Shown here: positions 11,272 through 25,000 of the stretch, in pieces
Position numbering within the stretch: position 1 is the stretch's first letter
How the letters are laid out: every line of letters begins with the position of its first letter
NCBI GenBank assembly: GCA_013397435.1
Contig: VZRG01000787.1
Span: 186,001-250,000, forward strand
Length of the DNA stretch: 64,000 nucleotides
Reading direction: 5' to 3'
From: Erythrocercus mccallii
Lineage: Eukaryota > Chordata > Aves > Passeriformes > Dicruridae
Notes under the pieces: model-generated
What the model saw: only the letters and a program-made list of their open reading frames with translations
Told to the model about the DNA's origin: nothing
The model's database searches: none
Made by a program: the position numbers and the translations under genes

Positions 11272-14200
11272 CAGCCTGTAAAGATGAAGCAGCTCATGAA
11301 AAGAAAGCTGCTGAATGGGCAGATTGTTTTATCTGGATGAGTTTTGTGTTCCTGACTCTGTGTTGCGAGGGAAGGTACAGTACAAACAGTATTCTGGCTC
11401 ACACGCTCCTGCTTCGGCCAGGAGATCTCTCTTTCTCCTGCTGCTGCTCCAAAGCCCTGAGCGTGTGTTATCTTTTTTCCCCCCTCCCCCTGAAGGTATC
11501 TGTTTGCTGCTGAGGGCATTTCTGTTCAGCGAGGGTTGTGTTTACACTGTAAGAAATGTGAACTCGTCTGGAGGACTCTGCAGCTTTGTGCGCCCCCGCA
11601 AATTGGCATTTCCTATGGCCAGCGACTCCAAAAGGCTCCTTGTTCCCAGCCTGCTCTGCTTAACACTCTGCAAAGAAACCTGGAAAGGATAAAACATCTA
11701 AGTGAGCTTCAGGAGGAAACGTGGAATCCCTCGGAGTGGAGATCCCAAATTTACCCTGCATTGGCTGAATCTTCTCCTGCTTCTCTCTTCTTCCATCACA
11801 AAACTTGAGGAGCAGCTGAGGCTCTGGTCAGCTGGTGGTTGCTTTGGTGTTGCCCATGTAATCCCAGGCTCCACCAGGAGCTGTGGTGATAGCCTTTGAA
11901 ATGGAGAGGAGATGGCCTCTGTGTTATTAAAGGTCATCAGACATCTGGTAAGAGCTGAAGGGATTTTGTGCGAGCGAAAGAGCAACAAGGGTGTATAAAT
12001 TTTAAGGGAAGAAAAGAAGAGGAATAAAAGATGATGGTAAATTTAGTGCTTCAGGTTCGACACGGCAGGCAGGGACAGGAGGTGGGATATGTGTGTGCCC
12101 AGGCAAAAGAATCCTGACTAAGTGAGTCCAGTGGATGCAGAGCCCCTGAGAAGAAAATTCCTCCTCTAATGCAACTGGTTTGGTTTTTTCGCATCCTGTA
12201 CTGTGTCAGTGAGACACTGAAACCCTCATCAGTGGGGAGGGGGAAGGAATGGTGCTGCTGGCCTCTTCTGTGCTGAAACTGTAATTTAAGAATAAGGGAA
12301 ATTTTAGGGCTGCTGGAAGTTTTCTGTCGTTTCATCTGAGAATAAAGTGCTAATGCATCCATCCCCCCACTGAAAGGTAGGAAGGCAGTGAGCAGGACTC
12401 TCCTCAAACACAATGGCTCTATCTTGCTCTGTTATGCCACAAAGGAGTGGCTTGCCTAATCTCTGAAATTAATAGAGCAGAGAGGAAATGGCTCTTAAAG
12501 AGATGTGTGTCTGCTTCCTTCCTGTGCGGAGCCTGGGGCGCCCAGGCAATGTCATTTCACATAACTAGAGGGCTCTTCTTATAAAGGACAATTACAGTAA
12601 GTCTAGCAAGGCTGGAATTTTTCGCTTTTCAAGGGTTTTTTTCTCTGCTGGGGTGGCGGGGATTTTTTGTTTAAAACCTGGAATATTATTTTGATGGAAG
12701 ATGATGCTGTAAGAGTTTATCCCATATTTGCTTTCTCAAGAGTTTTTTGGTTTTTTTGGGGAGGAGGTGGGGGAAAGGAGGGGTGTCTGCCTGTTGTTTA
12801 GTGACACCAGAGAAACCAGCCTGCTGCTCCATTCCCTGCCACGCTTAGTACAACTCTAAATGTGTTTCGAGCTCTTGTCCTAGGAGAATGTCAGTTCAAC
12901 CAGAATTAACGGAGTGTATTCTGGTAGAACAGCTCCTTTTTCACACTGTGTTGGCCCTTTACAGCAGTGTGTTACTCTTGGTGTGAAGCCAAATTGACTG
13001 ATAAGCAATGCACTAGATTTTCCTACACGTGGTCCAGGCTGTTCGCATCTATACAAACATTTTTAGCTTCAGGAAAAAGGCTTAGTCCTCACAAAACTAA
13101 ACCTCACCTAGGCACTGGCGCTTCAGAGGGAGGGAGAGAGAAAAATTGACTTGCCAAGAAGCTTTCAGGATTTTTGAATTGCTTCAGGGAGAAAGATGGG
13201 AGACCAGGAAGAGATGCCATGGGGACCAGGGCTCCTGGGTACCGTGCTGCCTCCAGCCCATTTGATATTTGAGAACAGGGGGATGCTGCTCAGCACATTT
13301 CAGGAACCGACTTTAGTTGGGCAGATGATGCTGTGCTCTGCTTTCGTTCCTTAACTTTTGTTAATAATTCCTGTGTGATACTGCACAGTAGAAAGAGACC
13401 TCCAAGTCTGCATTTGAAACCGCTGTCGGGAGCAGCAGAGCATCAGCCAGCCACGTTGTGTGGCTTGCGCGTTTATTAAAAAGAAGGATGTGTGGATTGT
13501 GTGGGTTTTGAGTCACAGTCAGGGGGAATCTGTAATAAATAAAAAGGCTATCTGTAAAGTGCAGGACAGTTTGTTCCCTCCTAGCAACATGATGTATTTT
13601 ACATATGAACAATAGTAGGTTGCTTTGCAGAAAATGTGGTTTTGATATTAAGATTATCAGTGCTGCCACCCCTTGTCCCTCATTTATTATGGGACTCACT
13701 GCAGCAAAACTGCCAAGTTCTTAGTGCTTTTTCAGGCTTCATTCAGCTGCATGATTTGGAATGACTGTGGTGAGCTGGGGAAAGGAGGAAGTTTAAATTT
13801 GGGCAGTTGTGCATCTATCTGCAGCTAACGAGGCATCTAATTTCTGTGCAAATCTGATACAGCTTTACCAGAGCCGTGGCCGTAAGTTCAAGTATTCTGT
13901 ACTATTTTTCAATATTTTTCTGCACCTTTGCCATTGCCAGTGTTTTAAGCACCATCTGTTTCGGATTTTATTTATCCAAAAGATGAGGTGGAGAATTGGC
14001 TGCTATCAGTGCTGCTCACCAGTGGTGTGGAAGGCTCAGCAACCTTTGGCTGCCTGACCCCACATTACCCGTGGCTGCTCTAACCAGGTCCTGGAAAGGG
14101 CCAATATTCCGTGGGGATTGTGTTGCTGCAGTGTCCTTTTCCTTTTGATGCCTTTTCAGGAGCCCTGAGTAGCCACATCCATCTGTCCCAACCATCACTT

Positions 14201-17126
14201 CAGTGCCCTGCACAAAATTCCTCTTCCAAGCTTAGCTTCAGAATCCCTGCAGGCTCCTGGGGACAGGGACCAGCTCTTCTCCTGGTTTCAGGCAGGTACC
14301 CAGCCCCAGCCATTGTGACCTTGTGTGTCTTGCAAGGAATTCTTGTGCTCCACGCAATCCTGCCCGAGAACAGGCAGCAGCACAGCACAAGGTGGGATGG
14401 CTACAGTTTAAAATAGAAGATGGCATAATGAAGTTCTTAGGCTAAATGCCAGTGTAAAATTAGCATTAAACTTCCCCCTTAGAATTTGCCTGTTAATTAG
14501 GTATCACTGTCTATATTGGAGTCATTTTTAGAAGTTGTTACAGCAATATTAACATGACTGAAATACATTGCATGAAATTATATTGTGCATCAAAGTTTTC
14601 TCCTAGTGGGGGTTTAGATCATCCAGCCCAGCTGGGAATGGTATTATTTTACTCGTTCTATTATAGACATCTAGACACATACACAGCCCTCAGACTTAAA
14701 GGAATGTGTCTGCAAGGTAAAATAATAAGCATATACCAGACAGTCCACAGGATTAGAAGGCTATTTAAATGAGAAGAAAAAGTGGGGGGCAGAGATGAGA
14801 AGGGAAGGAATTCTGTGCCTTGTCACAATACCCTGTTTCACCTTCCAGCTAGGACTTCTCAAACTGGATCAGGGCACTGAACTTTTCCTTCTGAACCTAT
14901 CAGCCTATAAAGCCAGGTGTTAGCATCCCAGAGCAGGTTGGAGAGAGGATTTCCATTACATCCTTTCTTTGGACTTTTTTAAAATAAATCTTAATGCAAT
15001 GCCATTCATGCATTTTGATATCAAGTTTCACCAACCTGCAAAAAGTTTCACTTCTGGATGTTTGCCCCAAATAGATGCATAGATGTGGCACTGAAGTGGT
15101 GGTGTTGGGCTTCCCCCTGAAATCCTGGAAAAGTCTGGGGTCCAGTGTGTGCAGGGCTGCCTGTTCTTGCAATGCCTCCTATTCCCATGTAGTCATTGTC
15201 TTTCTTTAGGGGGCCCCCAAGGTGTGGGGTCCCATCCAGCTGGCTGTGGTAGCTCTGCCCATTTGTTTTCCCCAGCTCTGTTTCTTTTCTTCCTCCTAAC
15301 CAGCCCAGAGTCAGAGGGATGCATGCTCTGGGGTCCTATGCCATGCACCACAGGAGTACCAGAAGGCAGGCAATTTGCATTTTAATAACTCCCTCATTAT
15401 GTATTTGTCTGATCCTGTCAATATTTTGCATTTTTTAAACTTTGCTGACTGCAGACATTGTGGGCTATCAAGTCAATAATTAGATTGCCTTATTTTAAAC
15501 ACCTCGGTTATAAATCAGAGCAGCCCAGTTCTGTAGCCCAGTGCTGTGCCTGGACAGCAGCTGGCCTGGATGTGAAAGGCAAAAGATTTGAGGAGAGCAT
15601 TGCACACAGATTTGCTGCTGTTGGGAATGCCTTTGGGAACATACTTAAAACAGTAGGGGAGGGAGGGGAATCAATCCTTTCTCAGAAATAAAAATGACAG
15701 AAATTAAATCTTCATCCCAGGACATAGCATCACCTTGCCTGCCAAGTGAGCGTGGTTCTTCCCACACCAGGCAGGAGTGTTGTAAACCTCACCTTGATTT
15801 TATTCCACCTGCCTAATGAGGTGGGGTGTTTTGTCTCACCTAAAGCCTGAGCTAATGGCAGAGGCATTAAATGCAAATTGCACCTTGAGGACCCCCCTGG
15901 AATCACGCAGCACAGCTTGTGCTGCCACTGATGCTGGGTTTATCTCAGTCGTTGTCTAAGGCTTTGGAATTATAAATGTTTGTGTTAAACATGTACTTTC
16001 TCTTCCTTGTAGTGCAGTTATTTGCATTGCATGTGGGGTTTGAAAGAAGTCAAATATGGAGCGTGCAGAAACAATAAAATCTCTATTCATGTCTAGATGC
16101 ACAGGTATTCAGGAAGTGAGGGTGAGTGCTGGTGTTGCTGTAAAAGGTGTGGAGATCATCTCATCCTCAAAAGAGCAAACTGTGAGTGGATACACAGAAA
16201 TGCCCACTGAAGTCAGCAGCAAAGTTTCCAGTTGTTCCACCAGCTCAGGTCCAGTTAGTAAAACTGAATGCAGATTGTTCTGAGTACAGAATAGCCCAAA
16301 GACAGATTTCAGAGAGGAAAAGCCCAAGTTCTGCTTTTATTTTAAGAAGTATTGCTGATGAGCACTGAGATACCCCAACAGAAATGTGTTTATGCATGGG
16401 GCAGTGGAGAGCCTGGAGCTGATGAGATAGGAGAATGTGGCAAAATGGGTGCTGGGAGGACATCAGCACAAAGGAACCCCCAGGAGCAGGTGAGCACAGA
16501 CAAGGGCAAGGTTGGCTTCTTTAAATTTGCATCAGGAATGAAGGGAAAGTTGTGTGCAGATGCGTTGGAGAGGCAGGAAAAACATTATTAGAAGCTGCAT
16601 TATTTTGCTTACTGTAAATAGGTTTTTGTTCAGCATGGAAAGACAGCAGCTCTTCCTGGGGTTGTTTGCTTTTCTTGCGTGACTGCTTGATGGTTCAGCT
16701 TGTTAATGGACCAGGTTTCTATTAAAAGTGTTTGGTTTTTTGACAGCCATGTGCTTCAGAAGCCGGGAGCTTACTATGAGATGGTGAAGGCTGCCACTGT
16801 TTTCTTATATGGAGATATACATATTTCTAAGGGGTAATAGAAATTTCTCCTGGTTCTTGGATTGCTCTTAGGCACAAATCATTAGAAAACAGTGGAAATG
16901 TGCTTGAGGTTAATTCTCCTTCCTTCCCATTCAATCCACGAGCTTCTGCACATTTTAGGGGAAAAAGAAATTTGGCCTCTTTCAAAAAATCCAAAATGAA
17001 TGTGGGTCAGTGAGAGATCCAGACCATGGTGATGTGAGAGCCGTTTAGGAACCCCATAACAGCTCCATTTTGAAACTGGGAATGGGCAGTCCTGAAGAGC
17101 CCGTGGTTTTCAGAGCTGCTGTGCAA

Positions 17127-17153
17127 GAGGTGCCCGAGGTGCCCGAGGTGCCC
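17127..17153. repeat. 9-bp tandem repeat GAGGTGCCC, three exact copies
   Basis: Three perfect adjacent copies, so likely a minisatellite seed. It encodes Val-Pro-Glu repeats in one frame, but no gene is supported there. Confidence 0.85.
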
Positions 17154-19429
17154 TCATATCCCAGCCCCATCCCCAGCACCCTGAGAGCGGGGGCACTTAG
17201 CGACAAGCAGAACCTCATCTTGCACAAGTGCTTGGTGAGGACGCCTGGTGTCACAGCTTCTGGCCAGCTTGCCTTTTTCTTTTCTTTCTTCTTTTCTTCC
17301 CAACAATGCCATTTCCTTGGCAGGCTTGAGGAGTGGAGCCTGGCGAGCTCCTTCCCCACAGTGCAGTTCCATGTCCCACACCAGAAAACGCCGTACTGGA
17401 AAGGAGCAAAGTTTGTTTTCAGGGAGTTGCTCATGTTGACACTTCTGCCTTGCTGTCTGTCTTGTCACAGAGCAGATTTGTCTGACACAAACCAGGAAAT
17501 GCTGTGTAAGGCAACACGCAGGGCGCAGCTGGAGCAGAAACTTCCCTAAATCAACAGGCTGCCCCCACGTCACCCCATTTCTCCCGTGTGTTATTTTTGG
17601 TGGCGTGTTGTATACTAAGGAAAAGTACTTCAAATTCAAGAAGAAGGAGTTTTTTTGGTTTTTTTTTTTTTGCACTGGAGGACTGATAAATTGTGGTGCG
17701 TTTTTCTTTTAAAGGCACACTTGACATTTATCTGTCCCTGTTCATATATAATGAATGGGGAAACAAAAGAGGGAAATTGTATTTCAACTTGAGGTGCTCA
17801 GGAGGAAAGAGAGGTAGTTTTACTTGGGAAAGACATGCTGTATCTGATTACAATTCCTTATTCTTTAGGCTGTCATTTACGCCTGGATAAAGTCAATATA
17901 AAATGCTGCCAGGTTAGAACAGTGCTATTTTAAATACACTGTCCAAACAATTGTGCAAAGAAACAAGGTGAAGGACTAATTCCTTGTTGGTTTTCTGATT
18001 AGATTTTGAAACAGAACCAAAGTGAAGATGACTGTTAAAGGGAGAAATATAACAGCTGAAACCTCCTAACAAATGTGTTTAATCATAGTACACCTTTTTT
18101 GTGCATCAGCATCTCTCATGTCTGTACGGAGCCCAAATAATATCAGTTCTTTAACAGTTTTCACACCAGTATCAGAAGGAGTAAAAAATAGGTTGAGTTT
18201 TTTTTAATTTTTGTTGCTCTTACCAAATTCATGCAGTTAAAAATGTACAATACGTTTTAGATTCAAATACAAATAGGTATGAAACAGGGGCGTAAGCCTT
18301 TTTCATTAAAAAAGAAATCAATGTGTCTGGCTTTCTATTTGTAGTTGGCTCCAGATCTGACTCAAATGTTTGTGTAAGAAAGGCTGCACTGAGGAGTGCA
18401 AGGTCAGGTCTTGGTGTGCTACTCAAACGTGTCATGGAGGGAAGAGGAAGAATTGCTGCCACACATAAGGTTGGCATTTCCTGCCCATTTCCTACATCAT
18501 GTCTGGTAAATGCAGACTGAGCTACAGGAAACCAGGTACAGTTTCCTTGCAGTCTCTTCGAGCAAGTTCAGTAGGAAGTTGGTTTTGAAGAACTGGAGAT
18601 CTCTTCCCCCCCAGGGGTGGGATGAGGTGTGAGCCATGGTGAGGAGCCAGGGGTGCTGGTGGGCACTAGCAGGAACACTGCTGAAAATTTGCTTCAGGAC
18701 AGAAGTAGCTCCTCTTACAGGGACTTGGGAATGGGGGATTGGTGAAATGCACGTTGATGGTATGCAGGGAATGCTGTTGGGGTCCTGGCAGAGCTTTGGG
18801 TAGGTGCAGATGGAGGTGAGGGGTTGCAGCCATGGTAAGCGCTTTTTGGAGGAAAGGCAGAAGTCTCAGTAAGTCACAGGATTCAGTGGCAGCCGTGATA
18901 AATTTATGTAGAAAAAGAGTTTTGCCTTCGCTTTCAGACACTGGGAGGAAGAGCATGTTCTCGAGCTTGAAAACTTTTAGGGGAAGTAGTGTAATTCTTG
19001 TGGGTAAACTGAAATGTCGTCGCTAAAAAGCAGCAACAGGTTTGTCATCCTAAACTAGGTACACACAGTTGAAGTGTTCTGACCTTTCAAGAATGTGTTT
19101 GTTCAACTCCAGACATCGTGTCTGTATTAGAAAATAGAAGGGTAATGAAGTGTTGATGTTCAGAAGCGTACAGTGAGTTTTCTTGTAATATCATTGTTTC
19201 TTAGTAAAGGCCAAGTCTTGCAAGCCACATTTCTCACTTAAGGAGCCCTTACTAGGATAAAGCCTATAACCCAGGATGTCAGCCTTGTTCTCTGGGTGGA
19301 GGGAAAGCCTCTACTCATTTGAAAATTTAAGTCCTTTAAGAGAGGGCTCAGAAAAAAAATCAAAGTACCTGCAGAGTTTTTTCAGTTTTCTCCTTAACGT
19401 GATGCTCCTGTTGTGTAATGTGAACACTT

Positions 19430-19583
19430 NNNNNNNNNNNNNNNNNNNNNNNNNNNNNNNNNNNNNNNNNNNNNNNNNNNNNNNNNNNNNNNNNNNNNNN
19501 NNNNNNNNNNNNNNNNNNNNNNNNNNNNNNNNNNNNNNNNNNNNNNNNNNNNNNNNNNNNNNNNNNNNNNNNNNNNNNNNNNN
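19430..19583. other. Assembly gap, 154 N
   Basis: A run of N with a TA dinucleotide repeat at its right edge. The true length is unknown because gap size may be estimated. Confidence 0.99.
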
Positions 19584-19605
19584 TATATATATATATATAT
19601 ATATA
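19584..19605. repeat. (TA)n microsatellite, 11 copies, abutting the gap
   Basis: A perfect TA repeat starts at the first base after the N run, so the missing sequence is probably more of the same or a related AT-rich repeat. Confidence 0.95.
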
Positions 19606-22020
19606 GTAGACATGGTCTAGTGCAGCCAAAGTGCATGGCCACTGCCTCCTGTGCAGTTCAGCTTGCGCTGGTGCTGCTGCAGAGCCAAGGGACACCCTCC
19701 TAACCCTGGTACTGTTCCCTCAGTTCTCAGCTCCCAGACACAGCCATACCTGTGGTAGGGTAGAGGGAGTGAATGAACACTGTTTGTTTGGAAACTCCAT
19801 TCGTGTTTAAAGAGTTCTAATAAGAGAATGTTGGCTCACACATAGTATTGGGAGAGAAGATAAGTGAAATGGGGAAATGAGGAGTCTATTTATGAAGGAC
19901 TCACAAGGTCTAGGGTTTTCTGAGGGTTTTCAGGTTATCTTGTCCCCTTGAAATTAAAGTGTCTAGGCTCATCTGCAAGGCTTAGCTAAGACACTTAATG
20001 AAAACAACCAGTTCTTTTATATAATTCCCTTCCTTTCACCATTAACAGGATATATGGAATTCCATCAGTACTTCCTCTGTCAATCAATATATTGGAGGCT
20101 ATTGTCTCCATGTGCAGCTCTTGCTCAGTGTGCAAAGCATTGCATATTCAAAACTCCAAGGGTCAATCATCTGATTAATCCTCCCATTCCCCCAATGAGT
20201 CTTTTCTCTCTTTGTGGTATCCCTGTAGTTTTGAACTGCCTGATGCAGATGACTCTAAAAGCATTTCCTATGCACTCAGAGTTGACCCAGCTGCTGCAGC
20301 AGCTGCATTTGATGCTGCACCCTCTGCAAAAGTTCCTAAAGGGAATGAAGGAAGGATCCAGGAGGCTTCCCTGAGACAGTCCCACTACAGCCAGCAGTAA
20401 GTTTCAAGCTCTTTTTCCCCCACTGCAGTTCATCTCCCCAGAGTTTTGCAAAGAGACCAGGACCACAGAAAGTATTCCCAAGTGGAGCAGCATGCTTCAC
20501 CCTGTGTATTCCAAACTGCCTCCTCTGTTGTGACAGATAACTGCAGTCTGGCTCCAAAGGCTGTATCAGGGATTGGTAACCCTCCAGGATGGTACTTGGC
20601 ACTCAAGAGCTAACACATGTTTTTGTTACATGAGCATGAGTCTAATAAAATGGCTCACTGGTTTAATATGCCCCTTTGTAAAAACAAGGCGCAGTTGGAT
20701 TTAGAAATTGTGATGATTTGGCAAGTTCAATTATTAACTTCTCTTGCAGGGTTAAGCTTTGACCAGAAATTTGCCATGAATCCATGGGCACATCCTGCTA
20801 GGAAAACAACATGCAGAAATCCTTTGCTGTCCTACTTGATTTATCTGCACAGTGCAAACTCAGAGTGCAGAGCTGTATTTTCCCTCGAGGAAGTCACAGC
20901 AAGCTCCATCACCACTCCAGAGTAGAATGTGCTGAGGTTTTATTGCTTTTGTGCTCGAAGAATAGTTCTGCTCTGCTCAAGACAGTGCATCTTAGGAAAC
21001 TGTAGCAGGTCCTAAACTGGTCTGTTTTATACTCTGCTTTCACCATGTTTTGGGAGAAAAGTTGGAATGTAGTGAAGAGCCTGAGCTATGTTAGCTATGC
21101 AGTGTCCTGTGGGATTGTTTGTGAACACAGCAGCTAAAGATAGGAGTGCACCGCAGAGAAGCTAAAAATACTGTCCAACTCTACAGTGGTTGTTTAGCAT
21201 TTGGAGCGCTATAGTTGGCCTTACACAGACAAAGGGAAGATGCAGTTTTGCGATTTGAATATGCAAATGAAGTCCTGATCTTGCAAATGTGCAATCATAT
21301 GCTCAAATCTAAAAAGACCACTTGTATTCCTGAAGTTAAGCATTGGCACGATTAAGAGTTTAATCAGTCAAATACAGTGTCATCAGAAGTTGGTGTGATT
21401 GCATGGCAATGCAGAGACTTTGCTTCAAAAAACGGCCAAAAAAAAGTCAAATTGTGTGATTGAGATCAGATCTTTACATTCCACATGTTGATACTTGGAA
21501 TTGTGTTGTCTTATAAATCATCTCTTATTAACACAGTAGGTTGCAAACAGTTTCTTCTTTACATTTATATGCATGATTTAGTAAACAGTATTTTAATATC
21601 AGTGGGAACACATGCTATGCTTCATGGCTTTCAACCGTGTGACCTTTCAAGGCAGAACAAAAGCTTAGAAATTAGAGTTTACATAAAACTGAGAAGTGTA
21701 GAAAGCTTAAAAGGCTGTGTAATTCACTTCTGCAGCAAGAACACCATTTTCTCTAACATTGTTTGCATAAGTCAGCATTTATGCTGTCAATTTGCAGTGA
21801 TGAATGTGTGATTAACATTGCTTCTAGAACAGAGGAGAACTGGTATCTATAGCAAGTCAAGAGGTTCTCTGGTTAAAACCCAAGTAACTTAGGCATTGCA
21901 TATTCTGGCAGAGAGAATTTCTCCAACTCCTGTGTATTTTTAATTCACTCCTTTAGTTAGGAGGAAGGAGCAAAGAGTGAAATGTCATCCCTGATGAAAT
22001 CAGCATCCCAAAATATTTAT

Positions 22021-22072
22021 AGATTCATAGAATCATTTAGGTTGAAAAAGACCTAAGATCATCGAGTCCAAC
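22021..22072 (-). mobile_element. CR1 LINE 3'-end fragment
   Basis: On the minus strand this reads GTTGGACTCGATGATCTTAG, then a T-rich stretch, then AACCTAAATGATTCTATGAA. That is the familiar terminal segment of avian CR1 elements ending in the ATTCTATGA-type tail. Only about 50 nt are recognisable, so it is a strongly 5'-truncated copy, the usual state of CR1 insertions. Confidence 0.8.
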
Positions 22073-25000
22073 TGATTGATTTAATTGAGGCCAGGATTTC
22101 AGCAGCTTTGTACAAAACGAGGGCTTCAGGTCTGGCATCTGTGTTTGGTTTAGGCTTTATAGTACCACTGACATGCAGAATCCCTGTAAAGTTCCCTGGG
22201 TAAGTTCAAGAGGCGTGTTCAAAGAGCAGGTATTACAGGAGCAAGGGCTGTATGCTGAGCTGGTCATCTCCCTGCTGCAGGGGGAAAGGTTTGTACAAGC
22301 AGCATTTTGCAATGAATTATTGCATGTATTGCACATATTCCAGCTGATGCTCGCTGAGAATAGCAGAGGTGCTGGGTTGGTAAAGATGAAAGTGGTGGGG
22401 TAACATGAAGCAGTCAAACAAATGAAATATTCATTCCTCTGCCTTACAAAAGATTTCTGCTTCTGGCTGTCAGACAGACTTCTCTCTACACCCACCTTCT
22501 GTGGGACACACTAGCTTGATTGGCTTTTTTCTCTAAGTGAGCCTTGGTTTTGTGAATCTGTATTAACCAATATCCTGTTTATTGTTTCATTTTCTGAAAG
22601 ACAGAGAACATCAAAGGAGCAGGAGAGGAGCAGTTCAGGATGTTTCTTTCCTTGCCCACTTGTTCCATCCTTCTTAAGAGTTGTGCTCCAGTTTCTGCTA
22701 CCACTTAGGAGAAACCTCAGACTGCTCTTTGAAATGTTTTGTCCTGCCCTAGAGGAGAGCTCTAGGTTCAGTATTAGATCATTGTGCAGTGCAGGCAGTC
22801 AGCAGAAGGGCACGGGGCTGGCAGATGTAAGGGTGCTGGTGTCAGCACTGGGGGCAGCCACGCACAGGAGGCTGGAGCTGTTATTCTTTGGAGGAGTAAG
22901 TGTGAGTACTTCAGCTGTTGGAATAAAAATGCCCTTTTTTTTTCCAATCCCATTGTTTCTTACTGTTCTGTGAATTTGAAAGCTTTTTGTCCCTAGCTTT
23001 GACCTAATTGGAGGCTCTGCCTCCAGGCTATTAATTCCCCAACCATACCTTTTGACAGAGTGGCACCTGTAGTTTGGTAAAACCACAGGACGAAGTGTTC
23101 TGAGATATTAAAAATACAATACAATATGTAGCAGAAAAGAAGTGTCAGACTGGGTTTTATCTGGTTATCTAGTAAATGGAAAACCTACTTCATAATTTAG
23201 GAACACGTACATCCTGTTTCTTCTACTTGTGGTCATTGCATAACTGTGCCAGTGTTAGGGGCTGAAAAAGAGCAGAGAAAAGGATCTTACAAATCCTGGG
23301 AGACCCAAGTAGCAAAAACATCACTTTTTGCTCAGTGGAGAGGATCTGCAATTCTCCAGCCTAGACATTGCTGTGAGAAATTAATGTAGTCTACAAAATT
23401 ACTGCAAAGTGTTCCATAGGACTTTGAAATTAATGGACTATAAAAAAAGATATAAAACAATACTGCTGGTATTAAAACTGAGGTAAGATGAGGCAGTACT
23501 GGTGGAAAGGCATTGACTCTTAAGATTGATCTTGATTTACAGCCAGATATGAAAGAAATGCTCTTGTACTACAGCTTAAAACCAAGAGGCAGAGAACTTG
23601 TTCTGTCTTCAGCTGTCTAGTTAATAACACTTGTCATTAAATGGAACGTGGAAGTTACAGCCAAACAATCTGCGTGACGGGATTGCTCTGAGTCCTCAGA
23701 TGACTAATGACAAGGCATCTGCACAGAGATCTCCTGCGAGCAGCACAACACAGGAGCAGGCATGGTCCTGTCCTTCCAGATCCATTCGTCAACGGCAGTT
23801 TTTCTCCTGGAAAAATTTCCATTTTCGCAGTGCCATTAATACCGAAAGCAGATGAATTGCTAAGGAAAGACAAGATGGGAAGGCTCTGAACATTTGTTTT
23901 GATAGGGCAGATCTCTGTTGGTGCCTACTGAATGAGTCTGGTCATTCTGTCTGACCCGAAAGGTATCAAAGCTGCTGATTTTTTTAAAAAAATTTATTTA
24001 TTTCTTTATAGTGAATGCTACTTGGCCTCTTGCATGCCTCTCGTTTGTGTAGGATAGCAAAATAGGTATATTCCTGGCTACATCTTTTTTCTCCTTGGGA
24101 CTCATCCTACATTGATACCTTTATTCAGACATTAGTGATGTTTCCTGTGATTTGGCATAGGGATAATTAGAAAAATCTTGTTCACCAACTTGCTGCTCTG
24201 TAGGCTATAAGTTGTTCCATTTGAAAGCAAGACAGATCACACGTATTTCTATCATTATAATTGCATTCACATAAATTGGTGAGTGGGAAAATCATATTTG
24301 TAGCATTTTCTTCCCCTTAATTTTTGGTTAAAATTTAGGAAAAAAAGAAAGCTAATACATTAGGCTTATGAATTTCCTGTTAGTTTCTGTGGCTTAAGCT
24401 TATTTTCAGATCACATTATTTTGTTTTTTGTCTAGTCACGATGTTTGATGCTTGGGATTTCTGTGCTTACACCACCTAAAGGGCTCAGTTCTGTGTTTGC
24501 AGCCAGGATCACTTCCCCTGCTGCATGGGGACTTCAGGGCCAGGTCTGCAGTCACCTTTCAGGAGTTCCCGTGTATTCAAGTGGAACAAGAGACCTGTTG
24601 TACTGCAGCAGTGTCACAGGGAGCAGGGATTGATCACAGCTCTGGAGCCACCGTGCAAGGAAGCCAAAGCTCCTGGTGTGGCCTCTGAGAGTGCACACTT
24701 GGGGTGTGTGAGCACAGCCCCTGGTTCCTGCAGCTCTGCACTCACAACAGGAGTGTGAGAGGTACGAAGGGAAAGCACACACCTTGTTCTTTGCTTTTCT
24801 TTCTCTTTTAACACAGCCTGAGGTCCCTGATTTACAGAGGGAATAACTGGGGAAGGTCTCGATGAGTGGTGCAAGTAATGGGGCAAAGGATCAGCGCACG
24901 CTCACATCAAGTCAGCTGATGCTCGTATATTCCCAAATGTAGCAGCAGTGTTTACATCTGCACACCTAAGTAGCAACTGCCAGTACCTGTTGTTACTATA

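Larger units (their letters stand above)
10901..19429. other. MAMLD1: Presumed 5' intron of MAMLD1, second part, up to the assembly gap
   Basis: No supported exon. A G-rich quadruplex-like motif lies at 11246-11271 inside a locally C+G-richer zone (about 10900-11700), and a 9-bp repeat in three copies lies at 17127-17153. Long open frames here (145-173 codons, both strands) overlap one another and have no family resemblance. Confidence 0.55.

Noticed and set aside
12758..12783. G-rich stretch as a second quadruplex
   Set aside because: Only three runs of three or more G; the others are GG, so it does not meet the four-run pattern.
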